Shown: one piece after another, positions 1 through 8,463 of the stretch
How positions within the stretch are numbered: the first letter of the stretch is position 1
How the letters are laid out: every line of letters begins with the position of its first letter
Assembly (NCBI GenBank): GCA_049323755.1
Contig: JBMOPE010000018.1
Span: 62,001-126,000 of the forward strand
Reading direction: 5' to 3'
DNA length: 64,000 bases
DNA from: BRHc4a sp049323755
GTDB taxonomy: Bacteria > Bacillota > Desulfotomaculia > Desulfotomaculales > Desulfocucumaceae
Made by a program: the position numbers and the translations under genes
The notes under the pieces: generated by a model
The model's input: only the letters and a program-made list of their open reading frames with translations
What the model was told of the DNA's origin: nothing
The model's database searches: none

Positions 1-33
1 ACAATGTGTGAAACCTATAGCCGGGGGTATTGT

Positions 34-1380
34 GTGAGTTATCTTTTAAGTATAAAAAGCGTAATTTTTTTATGTATGCTGGCAGTACATATATTAAATG
101 TTATTCATCCCTCCCAGCCGGTAGGCCAGGTGGTAAACTTTATGACCATTATTGCTGTTTTTGCCAGTATACCCTTTCTGGGGAGAAACTCAAGGCTGGT
201 CAGTCTGTTGCTTTTTGCCGCCGGAGCATATCTTTTGCATATTTCAGGTGCCGGCTGGGTTTTATGGGTTGAGGCCATGGGAAAGAACACCAGCCTTTTG
301 ATGCTTTTAATATCAGTTCCACTGCTGGGGGTGCCTCTCAGACATGGCGGTTATATAAGTACGCTTGATTCACTTGCCGATAAATATATGAGAGGGAAAA
401 GGCGGATGTACCTTGTACCGGCAATCTTTAGCCATGTTCTGGGAGTATTTATGAATATTGGTGCGGTAACACTGACTTACCAGATAACCGCCAGGGGAAG
501 GGTATCGGAGTATCCCGGTATTTTGGCAAGAAGTATATCAAGGGGGTTCGGCAGCGCTCTTTTCTGGTCTCCGAACATGGTGGCAACCGCACTTGTGCTG
601 GGCTACATGAAAGTTCCCTGGGAAAGCTATGTTGTGCTGGGGATTGCTTTTGCCGCTGTTTCTCTGGTCGCTGGTTATGCGGCAGAGCTTTTTGTAAAGG
701 GAGAATCTTTAATAATGAATGCAAGAAACGTGGAAGGGTGCGTGTCCTCCTCCAAAGATAAGCTTATTCAGCTTTTAATAGCGGGCTTTGTATTTCTGTC
801 ATTTGTAATATTTATTGAAACCCGAACAGACATTTCAGTAATAAATATCATTCCCATTATTGCGCTGGTTTTTCCGGTTCTGTGGCTTTCACTTCTTGGG
901 AAGGTTAGTAGTATCAAGGAAGGATATAGAGATTATTTCAAAAGCAGGGTAAACAGGTACGACGGGGAAGTTGTTCTTTTTGTAGTGGCCGGCTTCTTTT
1001 CCACCGCTCTGGGACTTTCCGGGTGGGCAGCAAAAATCTGCAGCTATTTGATGCATTTTTCGGGTCAGTCCATGGTCTCTGTAGCTTTCACTATTCTACT
1101 GACTGTGGTTATTACGAGTATAGCGGGAATTCACCCGATGATTTCCGTTTCTGCCTTTGCAACCTCGCTTGACACTGCGGCAATGGGCCTGAACCAGGTT
1201 TACCTGGCACTGGTCCTAATAGCAGGGTGGTCGCTGGGGGCCACTGTTTCACCCATGTCTGGAACAAACCTGGTGGTGGGCAGCCTGACAGGCAAGACAC
1301 CTTTGGAGGTGGCCTTTGGAAATATAACACACGCTGTGATGGTCACAGCCTCAATAATTTTGTTCCTGGCCGTGGGCTAG
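34..1380 (+). CDS. polytopic membrane protein, probable transporter
   Basis: An integral membrane protein of about 448 residues with roughly ten hydrophobic segments separated by short loops. The C-terminal third holds a small-residue-rich stretch, SLGATVSPMSGTNLVVGS, of the kind that lines the substrate path in ion-transporter-superfamily permeases. That assignment is only an impression and the substrate is unknown. The frame is open to the left window edge, so the true start cannot be settled. An ATG at 4 is possible, but the GTG at 34 has a GGGGG site six bases upstream and gives a protein that goes straight into its first membrane span. It stands alone, followed immediately by an inverted array of 30-bp repeats. 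Confidence 0.6.
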   Translation: MSYLLSIKSVIFLCMLAVHILNVIHPSQPVGQVVNFMTIIAVFASIPFLGRNSRLVSLLLFAAGAYLLHISGAGWVLWVEAMGKNTSLLMLLISVPLLGVPLRHGGYISTLDSLADKYMRGKRRMYLVPAIFSHVLGVFMNIGAVTLTYQITARGRVSEYPGILARSISRGFGSALFWSPNMVATALVLGYMKVPWESYVVLGIAFAAVSLVAGYAAELFVKGESLIMNARNVEGCVSSSKDKLIQLLIAGFVFLSFVIFIETRTDISVINIIPIIALVFPVLWLSLLGKVSSIKEGYRDYFKSRVNRYDGEVVLFVVAGFFSTALGLSGWAAKICSYLMHFSGQSMVSVAFTILLTVVITSIAGIHPMISVSAFATSLDTAAMGLNQVYLALVLIAGWSLGATVSPMSGTNLVVGSLTGKTPLEVAFGNITHAVMVTASIILFLAVG

Positions 1381-1616
1381 GCAGAGGAGCCGAAGATGGA
1401 GGGGCCGAGGATGTATTTCCGGACGGTCGGAGGGGCCTAAGATGCATTTCAGATTGGTCGGAGAGACAAGGGCGCAATATTTAAGGATCTCCGAACGGAG
1501 GTGCTGTCTTTTATCGCCTCCGACCAATCGGGAATACTCTTAAGCTCCTACGACCAATAGGGAATGCCCCTTAGCTCCTCCGACGAATCGGAAATACCTA
1601 TTAGCTTCTCCTGACC
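1381..1616. repeat. inverted tandem array of a ~30-bp unit, copy 1
   Basis: Degenerate units beginning GGTCGGAG (clearest at 1425 and 1456) run rightward. After a centre at about 1460-1495 the same unit runs in reverse complement (CTCCGACC-type starts near 1518, 1547, 1576 and 1606). Spacing is 29-31 bp. The centre, GGTCGGAGAGA ... GGATCTCCGA, is the same as in the larger array at 27446-27910. The two arms could fold back on each other as a long imperfect hairpin. It follows the stop codon of the membrane-protein gene directly. Confidence 0.75.
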
Positions 1617-1633
1617 TCAATTTCACTGCAGGA

Positions 1634-1855
1634 TTAGCCTTTGGATTTTAAGGTAAGGTCCACATTGAACATATTGCCCATGTCAATAAATAACTTCCAA
1701 TTGGGCCTGTTCCGGTTTTCTTCTGTAAGAATTTTTAAGGCAGCCTTAATCTTGTCGGGTAATGCAGTTCCGCAACTGGGGCATACAGGGTTATTTATCC
1801 TTCCTTCAACAATCTGGTATTTACCTCCGCAGTCACCGCAACCTATGAAAATCAT
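1634..1855 (-). CDS. small zinc-ribbon protein
   Basis: A 73-residue protein with two knuckles, CGDCGG near residue 5 and CPSCG near residue 24, which together would bind one zinc ion. A short basic tail follows. The start chosen is the ATG at 1855, seven to eight bases after a GGGGGTG site; a longer frame reaches 1900 without a better site. Its family is not recognised. It lies at the downstream end, in the same direction, of one full copy of the ~300-bp repeated element. That element ends in a terminator-like hairpin, so transcription of this gene from further upstream may be blocked or controlled there. Confidence 0.6.
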   Translation of the reverse strand: MIFIGCGDCGGKYQIVEGRINNPVCPSCGTALPDKIKAALKILTEENRNRPNWKLFIDMGNMFNVDLTLKSKG

Positions 1856-1921
1856 CCCTTCACCCCCGAAATAATAAACTATTAATATATTATTCGGCAT
1901 AGTTAGGGGAAACCTGTGGGC

Positions 1922-2370
1922 CGCTTAATAAAAAAACGCCCTGCGGGCGTTGCCGCTGTTCCTGCGGCATTGTTAAGCATTATACATGGGGCCGGAATTA
2001 GGAATTGGGAATTGGGAATTGGTGAAAAATAAATTGCTACATTTCGCCTATACAATCCCAATTTGGCTTCTAGTTGCACTTTCAAAGGACATTCATCGGG
2101 GCGGGGAATATCATCTCCGTGCGTTGATTTTTCGGAGGCTATTACTGGCTCTTGGCGAAGGTGGCTACAGAAAGGCGAGCCGCCAACAGGACGTTGGCGG
2201 AAGTCCGAACCGGCGCATGGACGCGCCGTTGAGGACGGTCGGCTATCTGTTGACTCCAAGCATAGAGCCAGTTTCAGCCGGAGAGATCATCAACGCATGG
2301 GGGTGATATTCTAAGCCTGCCCTATAGCTGGCATTCAATTTATCCACAGCCAAAAAATTATTTTTTCCTG
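1922..2370 (-). repeat. ~300-bp conserved hairpin-rich element, copy 1 with end modules
   Basis: Read on the minus strand, it starts with CAGGAAAAAATAA and TGTGGATAA near 2340-2370, passes CTATAGGGCAGGC, then a core of about 260 bases rich in hairpins (GGCGCGTCCATGCGCC; CCGCCAAC/GTTGGCGG). It ends with AATTCCCAATTCC repeats and a double hairpin whose last stem is followed by seven T. The core is about 95% identical by eye to the copy at 49719-50142. The differences include single-base indels, so the core is not protein-coding. Function unknown. Confidence 0.75.
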
Positions 2371-2379
2371 GCTGATGTA

Positions 2380-2404
2380 TAAAAAAACGGGCCTTTGGCC
2401 CGCA
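2380..2404 (-). terminator. intrinsic terminator after the 59-residue basic protein gene
   Basis: On the minus strand, GCGGGCC AAA GGCCCG followed by seven T. It begins four bases after the stop codon of the small gene at 2408-2587. Confidence 0.8.
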
Positions 2405-2407
2405 TCC

Positions 2408-2587
2408 TTAAAGGTTTTTGCATTTTTTTTGCTGTAGATGGGAGGCCTTCTTTGAGCCTCCCGATTTTATATTTCCGGCATATAGCGCCCCGTAATACCA
2501 CTTCATAAGCTCACGTTTTAGCAGCTGGTTAAATTTTAAATCTTCTTCCTTTTCTTTTCTTGTCTTCTTAACTTTGCTATCTCTCAA
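2408..2587 (-). CDS. small lysine-rich hypothetical protein
   Basis: A 59-residue, very basic protein (many Lys/Arg, e.g. SKVKKTRKEKEED near the N-terminus, KKASHLQQKKC near the C-terminus). There is no membrane segment and no recognised domain. The TTG at 2587 is preferred because AAGGGGAGA lies eight bases upstream; an ATG at 2611 would lack a ribosome site. The gene is monocistronic and closely followed by its own strong terminator, which supports it being real. A charged, possibly nucleic-acid-binding protein is a guess from composition alone. Confidence 0.5.
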   Translation of the reverse strand: MRDSKVKKTRKEKEEDLKFNQLLKRELMKWYYGALYAGNIKSGGSKKASHLQQKKCKNL

Positions 2588-2675
2588 TGCGATCTCTCCC
2601 CTTAAAAGCATTTAGGTTTGTAATAAATGTATTTTAGGGGGAGGAATATTATGCATAATATTATCCAATATATGG

Positions 2676-3188
2676 TTAACTTGCTTTCCGGTCCCATTTC
2701 ATGCGGCCGCCTTCTCTGACGGATGTGTTTTTTGGAGGGGTCCAGCCTCTGTTTTCGCTGAATTCCAGATTTGTTTCCCTGTTAGCTCCGGCTGCGAGAT
2801 AATATCTTCTTATTTCGGCTGGAGCCAGTAAAAAGTAACGTCCCAGCCGGTCTCCCTGCTGAAGGGGCTTTAAAAGTAAGTCGTCTACGCTGGCAGAGAA
2901 GCTCTGTAGGATATCCTCTTTGGTAATGGCATTGGAATAGAGAATGACAGGGCACTTATGAAGGGTCTTAAGGGTTTTGACAAATTTCATCTTGTTTTGT
3001 TTTGCGAACCCCAGTGACATCAGAATGAAACTGGGCTTTTTGTTTACGGTCAGGGTGACAGCCTTTGATTCTTCATCAGCCTCAAATATATCGCAGCCTT
3101 TGCCCATTAAAAGTATTTTTATTGTTGTTCTCATAAAAAGGGAGTGGTCAATTATAACAACCTTTCCATTTTGATTATTATTTAGCAT
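2676..3188 (-). CDS. response-regulator receiver-like protein without phosphoacceptor Asp
   Basis: A 170-residue protein whose first ~125 residues follow the CheY receiver fold pattern: hydrophobic strand VVIIDHS near residue 12, strand PSFILMSLGF near residue 55, strand CPVILYSNA near residue 80 with the conserved Ser/Thr position, and LLKPL near residue 105 with the conserved Lys. The phosphorylated Asp that normally ends strand 3 is Ser here, and the acidic pair of the pocket is reduced to one Asp. It should therefore not be a phosphoryl acceptor; pseudo-receivers usually act by protein contact. The ~45-residue tail is basic and unrecognised. A strong AAGGGGGG site precedes the ATG. No kinase or output domain is adjacent. 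Confidence 0.65.
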   Translation of the reverse strand: MLNNNQNGKVVIIDHSLFMRTTIKILLMGKGCDIFEADEESKAVTLTVNKKPSFILMSLGFAKQNKMKFVKTLKTLHKCPVILYSNAITKEDILQSFSASVDDLLLKPLQQGDRLGRYFLLAPAEIRRYYLAAGANRETNLEFSENRGWTPPKNTSVREGGRMKWDRKAS

Positions 3189-3430
3189 AAAAATGACCCC
3201 CCTTATTTTGGAAAGGCCAGCAGTGCTTGACTGCAGTCAAGGCAACTGGCTGTCATAGGCATAACCCTTAGACCCTCTAGTTTTGCGTCACTGCTTTTCA
3301 GCAGCTTTGCCAAATAATTCTTTTAATTATATTTTATTCTATGGAGGTCCTATTGAAATAGGACTAATTAATAGTATTGATAGGGCCAGAGTCCTATTTA
3401 GCCATAAAAATAATGATTTTATTGAAAGTC

Positions 3431-4489
3431 TCAAGCTTTTATTCTGAATCTGAGGTGGTCATATACCAGGGCTCCCAGTAAAATTAAGCCCACTATTCCC
3501 ACACCGGAATATAAATACCTTACGAGGCTGGTAAAACCGATGGAGCTTGCCAGTATTCCCCCAGTGGCTATTATGGGGACCATTATTTTGAAGCGGGGGC
3601 CGGCGGGGTCGGCAAGGCGTGAGCTTATACCGTATAGCCCTCCTGCCGCTGTAGTGTAGATAGCTGCCACAAGTATTATAAAGTAAGTGGAACCCACCGC
3701 CGGAGATAAAAAGTTGGCCACATAATTCATCGGAATATTATATGAGGATGCCTCAGGAAGTGAAAACAGAATAAGATTGATGGCTGTTATCCCTATACCC
3801 AGGCCGATGCCTCCGGCCAAGGCACCCTTTTCCATATCAGCCCTGGAGGCGGTCATTTTGCCCATGGGGGCCAATATTGCTATGGCAACAATAAGGTTAT
3901 AGGATACATATGTTACGGCTGATAGTGGCCATAAGGGCAGTATTGCTTCCCAAGGCCGGGAAAGATTGCTGATATCATTCAGGCTGATAGGAAAAAGGTA
4001 AATAATGGCTAGTGTCATTATAATAATTCCGGTGAAAATAATGGGTATAAGTAAGCTTAGGGCGTTAACTATTCCACTAATCCCGAATAATACTGTAACC
4101 ATTGAAATTGCCGCCATGAGAATGGAGCCGAAAAGAGGAGGCAGTCCAAGCTGCTGGGTAAAAGTGGAGGATGAGCCTGCAAGCATTGCGGTAAAAGAGC
4201 CAAATAGGAAAAAGGTTATAGTGATGTCTACAATCAGGCCCACAAATTTTCCGCCTGCCTTGTAGACTACTTCCTGGTAGGAATCCGCTTTCAAATGGTA
4301 GCCTGAATTTAAGATGATGACCCCAAAAAAATAAAACATAAAGGCGGCAAGTATTATAGCCCCGAAACTGGCAGGACCGAAATAGGAAAAGAACTGTAGT
4401 ATTTCCTGGCCTGATGCGAATCCCGCGCCTATTGTGACACCTATGTAAGCCGATGCAATCTGAAATGGGGTTAATCTTGTATTATTCAT
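3431..4489 (-). CDS. YkvI-family membrane transporter
   Basis: A 352-residue protein with about ten membrane spans. The N-terminal stretch IGVTIGAGFASGQEILQFF carries the broken-helix glycine motif of the YkvI family, which belongs to the amino acid-polyamine-organocation (LeuT-fold) superfamily. Members are presumed secondary transporters; the substrate is not established. The gene stands alone, reads away from the receiver-like gene's promoter region and has only a poor ribosome site before its ATG. Length is normal for the family. Confidence 0.75.
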   Translation of the reverse strand: MNNTRLTPFQIASAYIGVTIGAGFASGQEILQFFSYFGPASFGAIILAAFMFYFFGVIILNSGYHLKADSYQEVVYKAGGKFVGLIVDITITFFLFGSFTAMLAGSSSTFTQQLGLPPLFGSILMAAISMVTVLFGISGIVNALSLLIPIIFTGIIIMTLAIIYLFPISLNDISNLSRPWEAILPLWPLSAVTYVSYNLIVAIAILAPMGKMTASRADMEKGALAGGIGLGIGITAINLILFSLPEASSYNIPMNYVANFLSPAVGSTYFIILVAAIYTTAAGGLYGISSRLADPAGPRFKIMVPIIATGGILASSIGFTSLVRYLYSGVGIVGLILLGALVYDHLRFRIKA

Positions 4490-4601
4490 ATTTTATGTTG
4501 TCCGGCACCGGCATTTGCTTATTCGATTTATGCATAAAATTAAACGTATTAAATGATACCTGATTCGTATTTTGGGGTGCCTAATTACTTAATTTGATAG
4601 C

Positions 4602-4640
4602 ATTCAATAAAAAGCGCACTGCAATAACAGTGCGCAAGTT
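4602..4640 (-). terminator. intrinsic terminator of the frd operon
   Basis: Perfect 8-bp stem GCGCACTG/CAGTGCGC with loop CAATAA (or its complement), followed on the minus strand by TTTTTATTG. It lies about 35 bases beyond the frdB stop codon. Confidence 0.85.
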
Positions 4641-4669
4641 ATTCTTCAAATAAAAATTGTGGATGTATA

Positions 4670-5401
4670 CTATTTTCCTGATAGGCCGTAGGCCAGCATT
4701 TTTCTGCGAACAAAGGCAAGCTGCATCTGCAGAGGGAGCTGCATCGGGCAGTTATCATCACAGGCCATGAGTCCCATGCAGCCGAAAGCTCCTTCGTCAG
4801 AACCGATCACATCAAAATATTCCTTGCCTGACCTTTCGTCCCTGGGATCCACCATAAACCGGGCAACTCTGTTTATTCCGGCCGCTCCAAGAAAATCTTC
4901 CCTTATATTGGCAGTTACACACCCCGCTATGCAGCACCCGCACTCTATACATCTTTCTGCCTCGTATATCAGAAGGGCGGTTTCATTGTCCATCCGATCC
5001 TCTGTGGCATTGGGGTCAAATTTCTTGCTGGAGTGAACCCAGGACTGTGTCTTTACCGAAAGATGCCTGAACCATGTGCCGGTGTCAACGGAAAGGTCGC
5101 CGATAAGCTTGAAAACCGGGAGGGGCATTAAGGTTATTGTTCCCTTTAAATCGCTGGTCAGAGTCTTACAGGCCAGCCTGGGCTTTCCGTTTATTATCAT
5201 TGCGCAGGACCCGCATATGGCTGCCCTGCAAACAAAATCGAACATCAGGGTCGGGTCAAGCTCTTCACGAATTTTGTTAAGCGCAACAAATATAGTCATG
5301 CCCGGTGGCTCTTCTATAGTGTATTCCTGCATGAAGGGCTTAACTTCCGGTGTGTTTGGGTTGTACCTGAAAATGCTGAATTTTCGCTGTGTTGTACTCA
5401 T
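4670..5401 (-). CDS. sdhB: succinate dehydrogenase/fumarate reductase iron-sulfur subunit
   Basis: The electron-transfer subunit of the membrane succinate:quinone oxidoreductase, passing electrons between the flavoprotein and the cytochrome b. The 243 residues hold all three cluster motifs in order: CRAAICGSC plus a later Cys for [2Fe-2S], CIECGCCIAGC for [4Fe-4S], and CMGLMACDDNCP for the [3Fe-4S] region. The ATG at 5401 is preferred over one at 5458 because AAGGAGGGC sits just before it, and it leaves a 13-base gap to sdhA. Last gene of the operon; the terminator at 4602-4640 follows. Confidence 0.95.
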   Translation of the reverse strand: MSTTQRKFSIFRYNPNTPEVKPFMQEYTIEEPPGMTIFVALNKIREELDPTLMFDFVCRAAICGSCAMIINGKPRLACKTLTSDLKGTITLMPLPVFKLIGDLSVDTGTWFRHLSVKTQSWVHSSKKFDPNATEDRMDNETALLIYEAERCIECGCCIAGCVTANIREDFLGAAGINRVARFMVDPRDERSGKEYFDVIGSDEGAFGCMGLMACDDNCPMQLPLQMQLAFVRRKMLAYGLSGK

Positions 5402-5414
5402 TTTGCCCTCCTTG

Positions 5415-7250
5415 TCAGCTTTGTTTTTTTCCTTCCGCCGACGAAGCGGAGGATTCACCGTAACCGCGGTCTCCCGGCGGCAGCTCGGTAATCTTTACAG
5501 GCTCGTACCTGAGCTCGGGGAGGTCGCTTCCTTCTTTCCAGTATGCCAGGGTCCGTTTCAGCCAGTTGACATCGTCACGCTTCGGGAAATCCTCTCGGGC
5601 ATGACTCCCGCGGCTTTCTGTCCTCGTAAGGGCACCGTAGGAAATGCACAGGGCCAGGCGGAGCATTCCAGGCATGCGGAGGGCCGCGCTCAGCTCGGGA
5701 TTGGCCCCTTTGCCGCTGCTGCTCAAGCCAATTTTTAATGACCTGTGGTAGAGCTCTTTGAGTTTATCAACCGCTGTCTGTAGATCGGGGCCATTTCTGA
5801 ATATGCCCACGTAATCCATCAGGGTTTGCTCCATGTCTTTCCTTACCGAGTATACATTATCTTTGCCCTGATTGCCGGATATTAGGTTCTTAATACGCTC
5901 CTCCTGCTTTTTGACAAAGCCCTGCACAAGGCCGTATGTGTAGTTTAGTTCCGCTCCCAGGGTATATTCTGCGACTTTTTCACCTATAATCCAGCCGCTG
6001 ACAATAGTTTCTGCCAGTGAGTTGCCGCCCAGCCGGTTAAAGCCGTGAAGGTCCCAGCAGGCCGCCTCGCCTACTGCAAACAGACCCTTTAGCCCGTATG
6101 CGTAGCCGTCTATATTTGTTCTTACCCCTCCCATGCTATAGTGCTGGGTCGGGCGAACAGGAATCAAATCTTTAACAGGATCAATTCCGTTAAAGTTTTT
6201 GCATATATTGGCGATTTCACGAAGGTTTGTGTTAATGTGCTTGGCTCCCAGGTGTCTTATGTCCAGCCACAGGTGAGGGCCGTACGGACTGTCTACCCCC
6301 AGGCCCTTGCGTATATGCTGGATCATTCTGCGGGACACCACGTCCCGGGAAGCAAGCTCTTTTTTCTTTGGCTCGTAGTCGGGCATAAAGCGGTTGTGAT
6401 TCTTGTCTAGCAGATAGCCGCCGTCTCCCCGTGCTCCCTCTGTTATAAGTATCCAGACAGGCACCATGCCCGTGGGGTGAAACTGTACGGCCTCCATATT
6501 TCCAAGTGGGACAAGCCCGGTGTCAAGAGCTATGGACATGCCGGTTCCTTCGTTGATTATGGCGTTTGTAGATGCTCCGTAAAGCCTTCCGTAGCCTCCG
6601 GTGGCAATAACAGTTGACTTGGCCAGGTAAATTCTAAGTTCCCCTGTTTTAAGGCACCTGGCCACCACACCCAGGCAGGTTTCCCCATCGTGTATTATGG
6701 AAATGGCTTCAGTGCGGTCATGGACTGTTACCCCCAGCTTTATTACCACACTGTCCACGGCGTACTGCAGCGTGTGGCCGGCGCCGTCAGAAGTGTAGCA
6801 CGTGCGCCACTTGGCAGTTCCTCCAAAGTCTCTGGCTGTTATAAGTCCTTCCTTTTCCTTTTTATCTTCAATTTCCCTTCCGTCCGGAAGCACCTTTTTA
6901 CCAGCCACTACACGGTTCCAGGGCACGCCCCACATTGACATCTGGCGAACGGCCTTGGGAGCCGTTTCCACAAAAAGGCGGGCTACATCCTGCTCACAGC
7001 CCCAGTCAGATCCCTTTACTGTATCCGCGAAGTGTATATCCGAGTTGTCACCTTCACCCATTGCGCTGTTGCCAAGAGATGCCTGGCACCCTCCCTGGGC
7101 CGCGGTGCTGTGAGAGCGGCGGGGAGGGACAAGGCTCAGTATAATTACGTTGAGGCCACGGGAGGCGGCTTCTATGGCAGCTCTCTCACCCGCCAGACCG
7201 GCTCCCACGACCAATACATCGCTGATAATTGTAGTATAGTTGCTCATCAT
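5415..7250 (-). CDS. sdhA: succinate dehydrogenase/fumarate reductase flavoprotein subunit
   Basis: The catalytic subunit (611 residues) that interconverts succinate and fumarate using covalently bound FAD. Visible features are the N-terminal dinucleotide fold VVGAGLAGERAA (residues 14-25), HSTAAQGG with His47 as the probable FAD attachment site, the substrate-site region HPTGMVP and TEGARGDGG with the catalytic Arg, and HGFNRLGGNS near the FAD. Its start overlaps the sdhC stop (ATGA), showing translational coupling; a second ATG lies immediately after the first. In syntrophic or sulfate-reducing Clostridia this enzyme can run as succinate oxidase or fumarate reductase; the sequence does not decide the direction. 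Confidence 0.95.
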   Translation of the reverse strand: MMSNYTTIISDVLVVGAGLAGERAAIEAASRGLNVIILSLVPPRRSHSTAAQGGCQASLGNSAMGEGDNSDIHFADTVKGSDWGCEQDVARLFVETAPKAVRQMSMWGVPWNRVVAGKKVLPDGREIEDKKEKEGLITARDFGGTAKWRTCYTSDGAGHTLQYAVDSVVIKLGVTVHDRTEAISIIHDGETCLGVVARCLKTGELRIYLAKSTVIATGGYGRLYGASTNAIINEGTGMSIALDTGLVPLGNMEAVQFHPTGMVPVWILITEGARGDGGYLLDKNHNRFMPDYEPKKKELASRDVVSRRMIQHIRKGLGVDSPYGPHLWLDIRHLGAKHINTNLREIANICKNFNGIDPVKDLIPVRPTQHYSMGGVRTNIDGYAYGLKGLFAVGEAACWDLHGFNRLGGNSLAETIVSGWIIGEKVAEYTLGAELNYTYGLVQGFVKKQEERIKNLISGNQGKDNVYSVRKDMEQTLMDYVGIFRNGPDLQTAVDKLKELYHRSLKIGLSSSGKGANPELSAALRMPGMLRLALCISYGALTRTESRGSHAREDFPKRDDVNWLKRTLAYWKEGSDLPELRYEPVKITELPPGDRGYGESSASSAEGKKQS

Positions 7251-7879
7251 GCACCTCCCAGCTTAATAAATATCCACAGGGCAGCCAGTCCCAGTGTCAG
7301 TATTATCGCTGTTATAATCTTGCTTATATAGCCCAGGGGCTTTCTCGGAAACCATCCCCACTTAACAAACTGCCTGTAAATGCCAAAGCCGGCGTGATAC
7401 TCGCCAAGCAGCAGCAGTACCAGGTAGAACCACCAGAAAGCGTCCATGCGCTCTGCGCTGGTCATGGCCCTTATTGGCCAGCCTGCAATAACCACCCACA
7501 TATGAATGCTGGCCAGGGCAAAAATGGCAGACCCCGTAATTACCTGGAACACCCATACCCAGGTATCGGTTCCTTGTAGCATTTTAGCGTGCCGCCAGAT
7601 TATTTTCTGTTCCTGGATGCGGGTGGGAAGCCTGCGACCGGCTGTAAGAATATGCAATAAAAAGACCACGATTATAAAGGGTATGCCTACATAGGACAGA
7701 TAATAATCGTCAAGAGCCTGTGACAGGGAATTGAATATGTCCACTCCCAGTAGAATTGTGGCGACGAAAATCATGTGAGTCCACAGGAAACCCACCAGAG
7801 TCAGCCCGGTTAACAGCTCAACCAGGTCATAATATAACTCTGCCTTGGGATTTCTGGTAAGGATTTTTTGTACCAGCAT
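7247..7879 (-). CDS. sdhC: succinate:quinone oxidoreductase cytochrome b subunit (type B)
   Basis: The membrane anchor, 210 residues with five predicted spans. It belongs to the single-anchor, diheme (type B) class, as in Wolinella QFR and Bacillus SQR. Histidines in or next to spans occur in LWTHMI, LLHIL, WRHAK, SIHMW and EYHAGF, enough for two bis-His hemes. It would carry electrons across or within the membrane to or from menaquinone. First gene of the C-A-B operon, with AAAGGAG before its ATG. The C-A-B order is the usual one for this class. Confidence 0.92.
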   Translation of the reverse strand: MLVQKILTRNPKAELYYDLVELLTGLTLVGFLWTHMIFVATILLGVDIFNSLSQALDDYYLSYVGIPFIIVVFLLHILTAGRRLPTRIQEQKIIWRHAKMLQGTDTWVWVFQVITGSAIFALASIHMWVVIAGWPIRAMTSAERMDAFWWFYLVLLLLGEYHAGFGIYRQFVKWGWFPRKPLGYISKIITAIILTLGLAALWIFIKLGGA

Positions 7880-8463
7880 TTTTAACTCCTTTCATGTTCC
7901 ACTTTTGCACCGGCAGTGGTCCGGGTGGGAGACCCGTGCCGGTGGCGGTTAAAACTCTCCGGCCGGCAAACTGGCAAATAATATACGCAAAATCAATGCC
8001 AGTAATATAGATGTGGTGAAATTTACAGAAAATATAGTGTTTTTCCATTTTATTTGTCTAAAGTGGTTTTTTTTTAGAGGATAGCCCCATGAATTTTTCT
8101 AATAGTTAGAAGGGTAACGTTTTTAAGGGCTTGAAATTTATAGACAGTGGTATTGAATGGCTTGTATTAACAACGGTACAAAGTAATAGTTGTTTCTAAT
8201 ATTTATAATTGTCAACGGACTAATTATAACAGACTGCTCTCACTTTTTAAATCCCGGAATAAATCTTTGTTTATTGGTACGGTTTGAAACGTCCGGTGAT
8301 ATGCAGGGGGTTCCAAGGGGGGTATCACCCTTGCTTTAGAGCGGGGTGAGGGACGCTATAGTCCCGAGGGGCGGCAGCCCCTTTTGAAATAAGGATGCGG
8401 GCTAATGGCCCGCCAGAAAAGGGGGCGCCTTGTGAAGCGCCCCCTTAAAATTTTACTTGCGGC
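7880..8463. other. 584-base intergenic region, mostly AT-rich
   Basis: Lies upstream of the frd operon and downstream of the secreted-protein gene. The part next to sdhC (7880-8270) is AT-rich and must carry the frd promoter; a minus-strand TTGACA near 8210 has no convincing -10 partner. From 8280 to 8400 it turns G-rich, with runs such as GGGGGTTCC and GGGGCGGCAGCCCC that could form small hairpins. I recognise no gene or known RNA. Confidence 0.4.
8396..8445 (-). terminator. terminator pair after the copper-amine-oxidase-like protein gene
   Basis: Perfect stem GGGGGCGC/GCGCCCCC (8421-8444) followed by four T on the minus strand, then a second stem GCGGGC/GCCCGC at 8396-8412. The + strand side is also followed by TTAAAATTTT, so the first hairpin could work in both directions. 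Confidence 0.7.

Noticed and set aside
1986..2306. 106-residue frame with a similar frame at 49763-50068
   Set aside because: The two translations agree only in parts because single-base indels separate the copies. This fits a non-coding element, not a gene.
7827..8048. 73-residue frame overlapping the start of sdhC
   Set aside because: It overlaps sdhC in another frame, has no ribosome site and an unlikely composition.
8280..8400. G-rich stretch as a possible riboswitch or tRNA
   Set aside because: No cloverleaf and no match to known riboswitch cores could be made. It is downstream, not upstream, of the nearest gene.
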